Of a stretch of DNA of 56,666 nt, positions 56,235 through 56,666 are shown piece after piece. The stretch comes from Deltaproteobacteria bacterium (GTDB lineage Bacteria > Myxococcota_A > UBA9160 > SMWR01): positions 1 through 56,666 of the forward strand of contig JAFDDG010000015.1 in the NCBI GenBank assembly GCA_019310965.1. The letters are read 5' to 3'. Numbering within the stretch: the stretch's first letter is position 1; the number at the start of each line of letters is the position of its first letter. The notes under the pieces were generated by a model, which was given only the letters and a program-made list of their open reading frames with translations, ran no database searches and was not told where the DNA came from. The translations under genes and the position numbers were made by a program.

Positions 56235-56666
56235 ATGAGTTCGCTGCGCTTCGGTGTGAGCTTCGCCGCCTGGCCGGCGCAACCGCCGCCACAGTTCGTC
56301 GAGACGGCCCAGGAGGCCGAACGACTCGGTTTTCACTCGGCCTGGACCGCGGAGTCGTGGGGCAGCGACGCCTTCACCTTCGCCGCCTGGATCGCCGCGC
56401 ACACGACGACGCTGCAGGTCGGCACGGGCATCGTGCAGCTCTCGGCGCGCACGCCAGCGGCCGCAGCCATGCACACCCTCACCATCGACCACCTGTCGCA
56501 AGGACGCTTCAACCTGGGTCTCGGCGTCTCCGGTCCGCAGGTGGTAGAGGGGTGGTACGGGCAGCCCTTCAGCAAGCCGCTGGCGCGCACCCGCGAGTAC
56601 ATCGACATCATCCGCCAGGTGCTGCGGCGCGAAGCCCCGGTGACCAACGCCGGCCCGCACTACCCG
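56235..56666 (+). CDS. LLM-class (luciferase-like) F420/FMN oxidoreductase, truncated by window end
   Basis: The first 144 residues of a luciferase-like monooxygenase family protein. LRFGVSFAAWPAQPP, ETAQEAERLGFHSAWTAESW, VGTGIVQLSARTP and FNLGLGVSGPQVVEGWYG match LLM enzymes that use F420 or FMN. GGGAG at 56225-56229 precedes ATG 56235. The 3' end lies outside the window. It is 75 bases after the nitronate monooxygenase gene and probably co-transcribed. Confidence 0.85.
   Translation, partial: MSSLRFGVSFAAWPAQPPPQFVETAQEAERLGFHSAWTAESWGSDAFTFAAWIAAHTTTLQVGTGIVQLSARTPAAAAMHTLTIDHLSQGRFNLGLGVSGPQVVEGWYGQPFSKPLARTREYIDIIRQVLRREAPVTNAGPHYP

Overview
The window is a gene-dense, high-GC chromosomal segment from a Gram-negative bacterium of the deltaproteobacterial kind (Myxococcota/Desulfobacterota-like). 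This placement is inferred from gene order and families and is not tested by phylogeny. The clues are the string tilS-ftsH-folP-cdaA-cdaR-glmM-pdxJ-nnr-tsaE-lysC, the string infC-rpmI-rplT-pheS-pheT-ihfA-merR, an MglA-type GTPase, a DUF4388/PATAN protein, many GTG/TTG starts and ATGA overlaps. Almost everything is core chromosome. I see no prophage, IS transposase, CRISPR array or toxin-antitoxin locus.

Layout. 1-10834: a long + strand housekeeping operon covering tRNA-Ile lysidinylation, membrane proteolysis, folate, c-di-AMP synthesis, peptidoglycan precursor, a PdxJ-like protein, NAD(P)HX repair, t6A synthesis and aspartokinase. 10838-18981: ComEA-like and YihY-like proteins, cysteine desulfurase with mnmA, rnc, era, an acyl-CoA carboxylase and a sugar epimerase, with a convergent membrane protein (18960-20531, - strand). 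20579-27572: a MerR regulator, isobutyryl-CoA mutase fusion (icmF), methylmalonyl-CoA mutase and meaB. With the carboxylase upstream these can form a B12-dependent acyl-CoA/propionyl-CoA route. 27597-32205: MglA-like GTPase, ribBA, MoxR ATPase and a VWA protein. 32206-32697: the only gene-free stretch over 300 bases; it holds a candidate minus-strand small RNA.

32698-38055: miaB, then a three-gene signalling module whose receiver, GGDEF and GTPase-like parts are largely degenerate. 38030-44854: guaB, an 88-bp palindromic repeat, guaA and dnaE. 44854-50967: a secreted protein, tRNA-Val(GAC), infC with a CTG start, L35, L20, pheST and ihfA. 50967-54943: a second MerR gene, a three-gene minus-strand set of envelope or unknown proteins, and a divergent pair encoding a secreted TPR-like protein and a VWA lipoprotein. 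55203-end: nitronate monooxygenase and a truncated luciferase-like oxidoreductase.

Most notable observations: a PdxJ-family protein lacking all three catalytic residues; an internal start inside lysC that probably makes a separate regulatory subunit; a bistable structured RNA with its own promoter and terminator between the VWA gene and miaB; a pseudo-receiver/PATAN/pseudo-GTPase protein in an operon of degenerate signalling domains; a non-canonical CTG start for infC; and a perfect 28-bp-arm palindrome between guaB and guaA.
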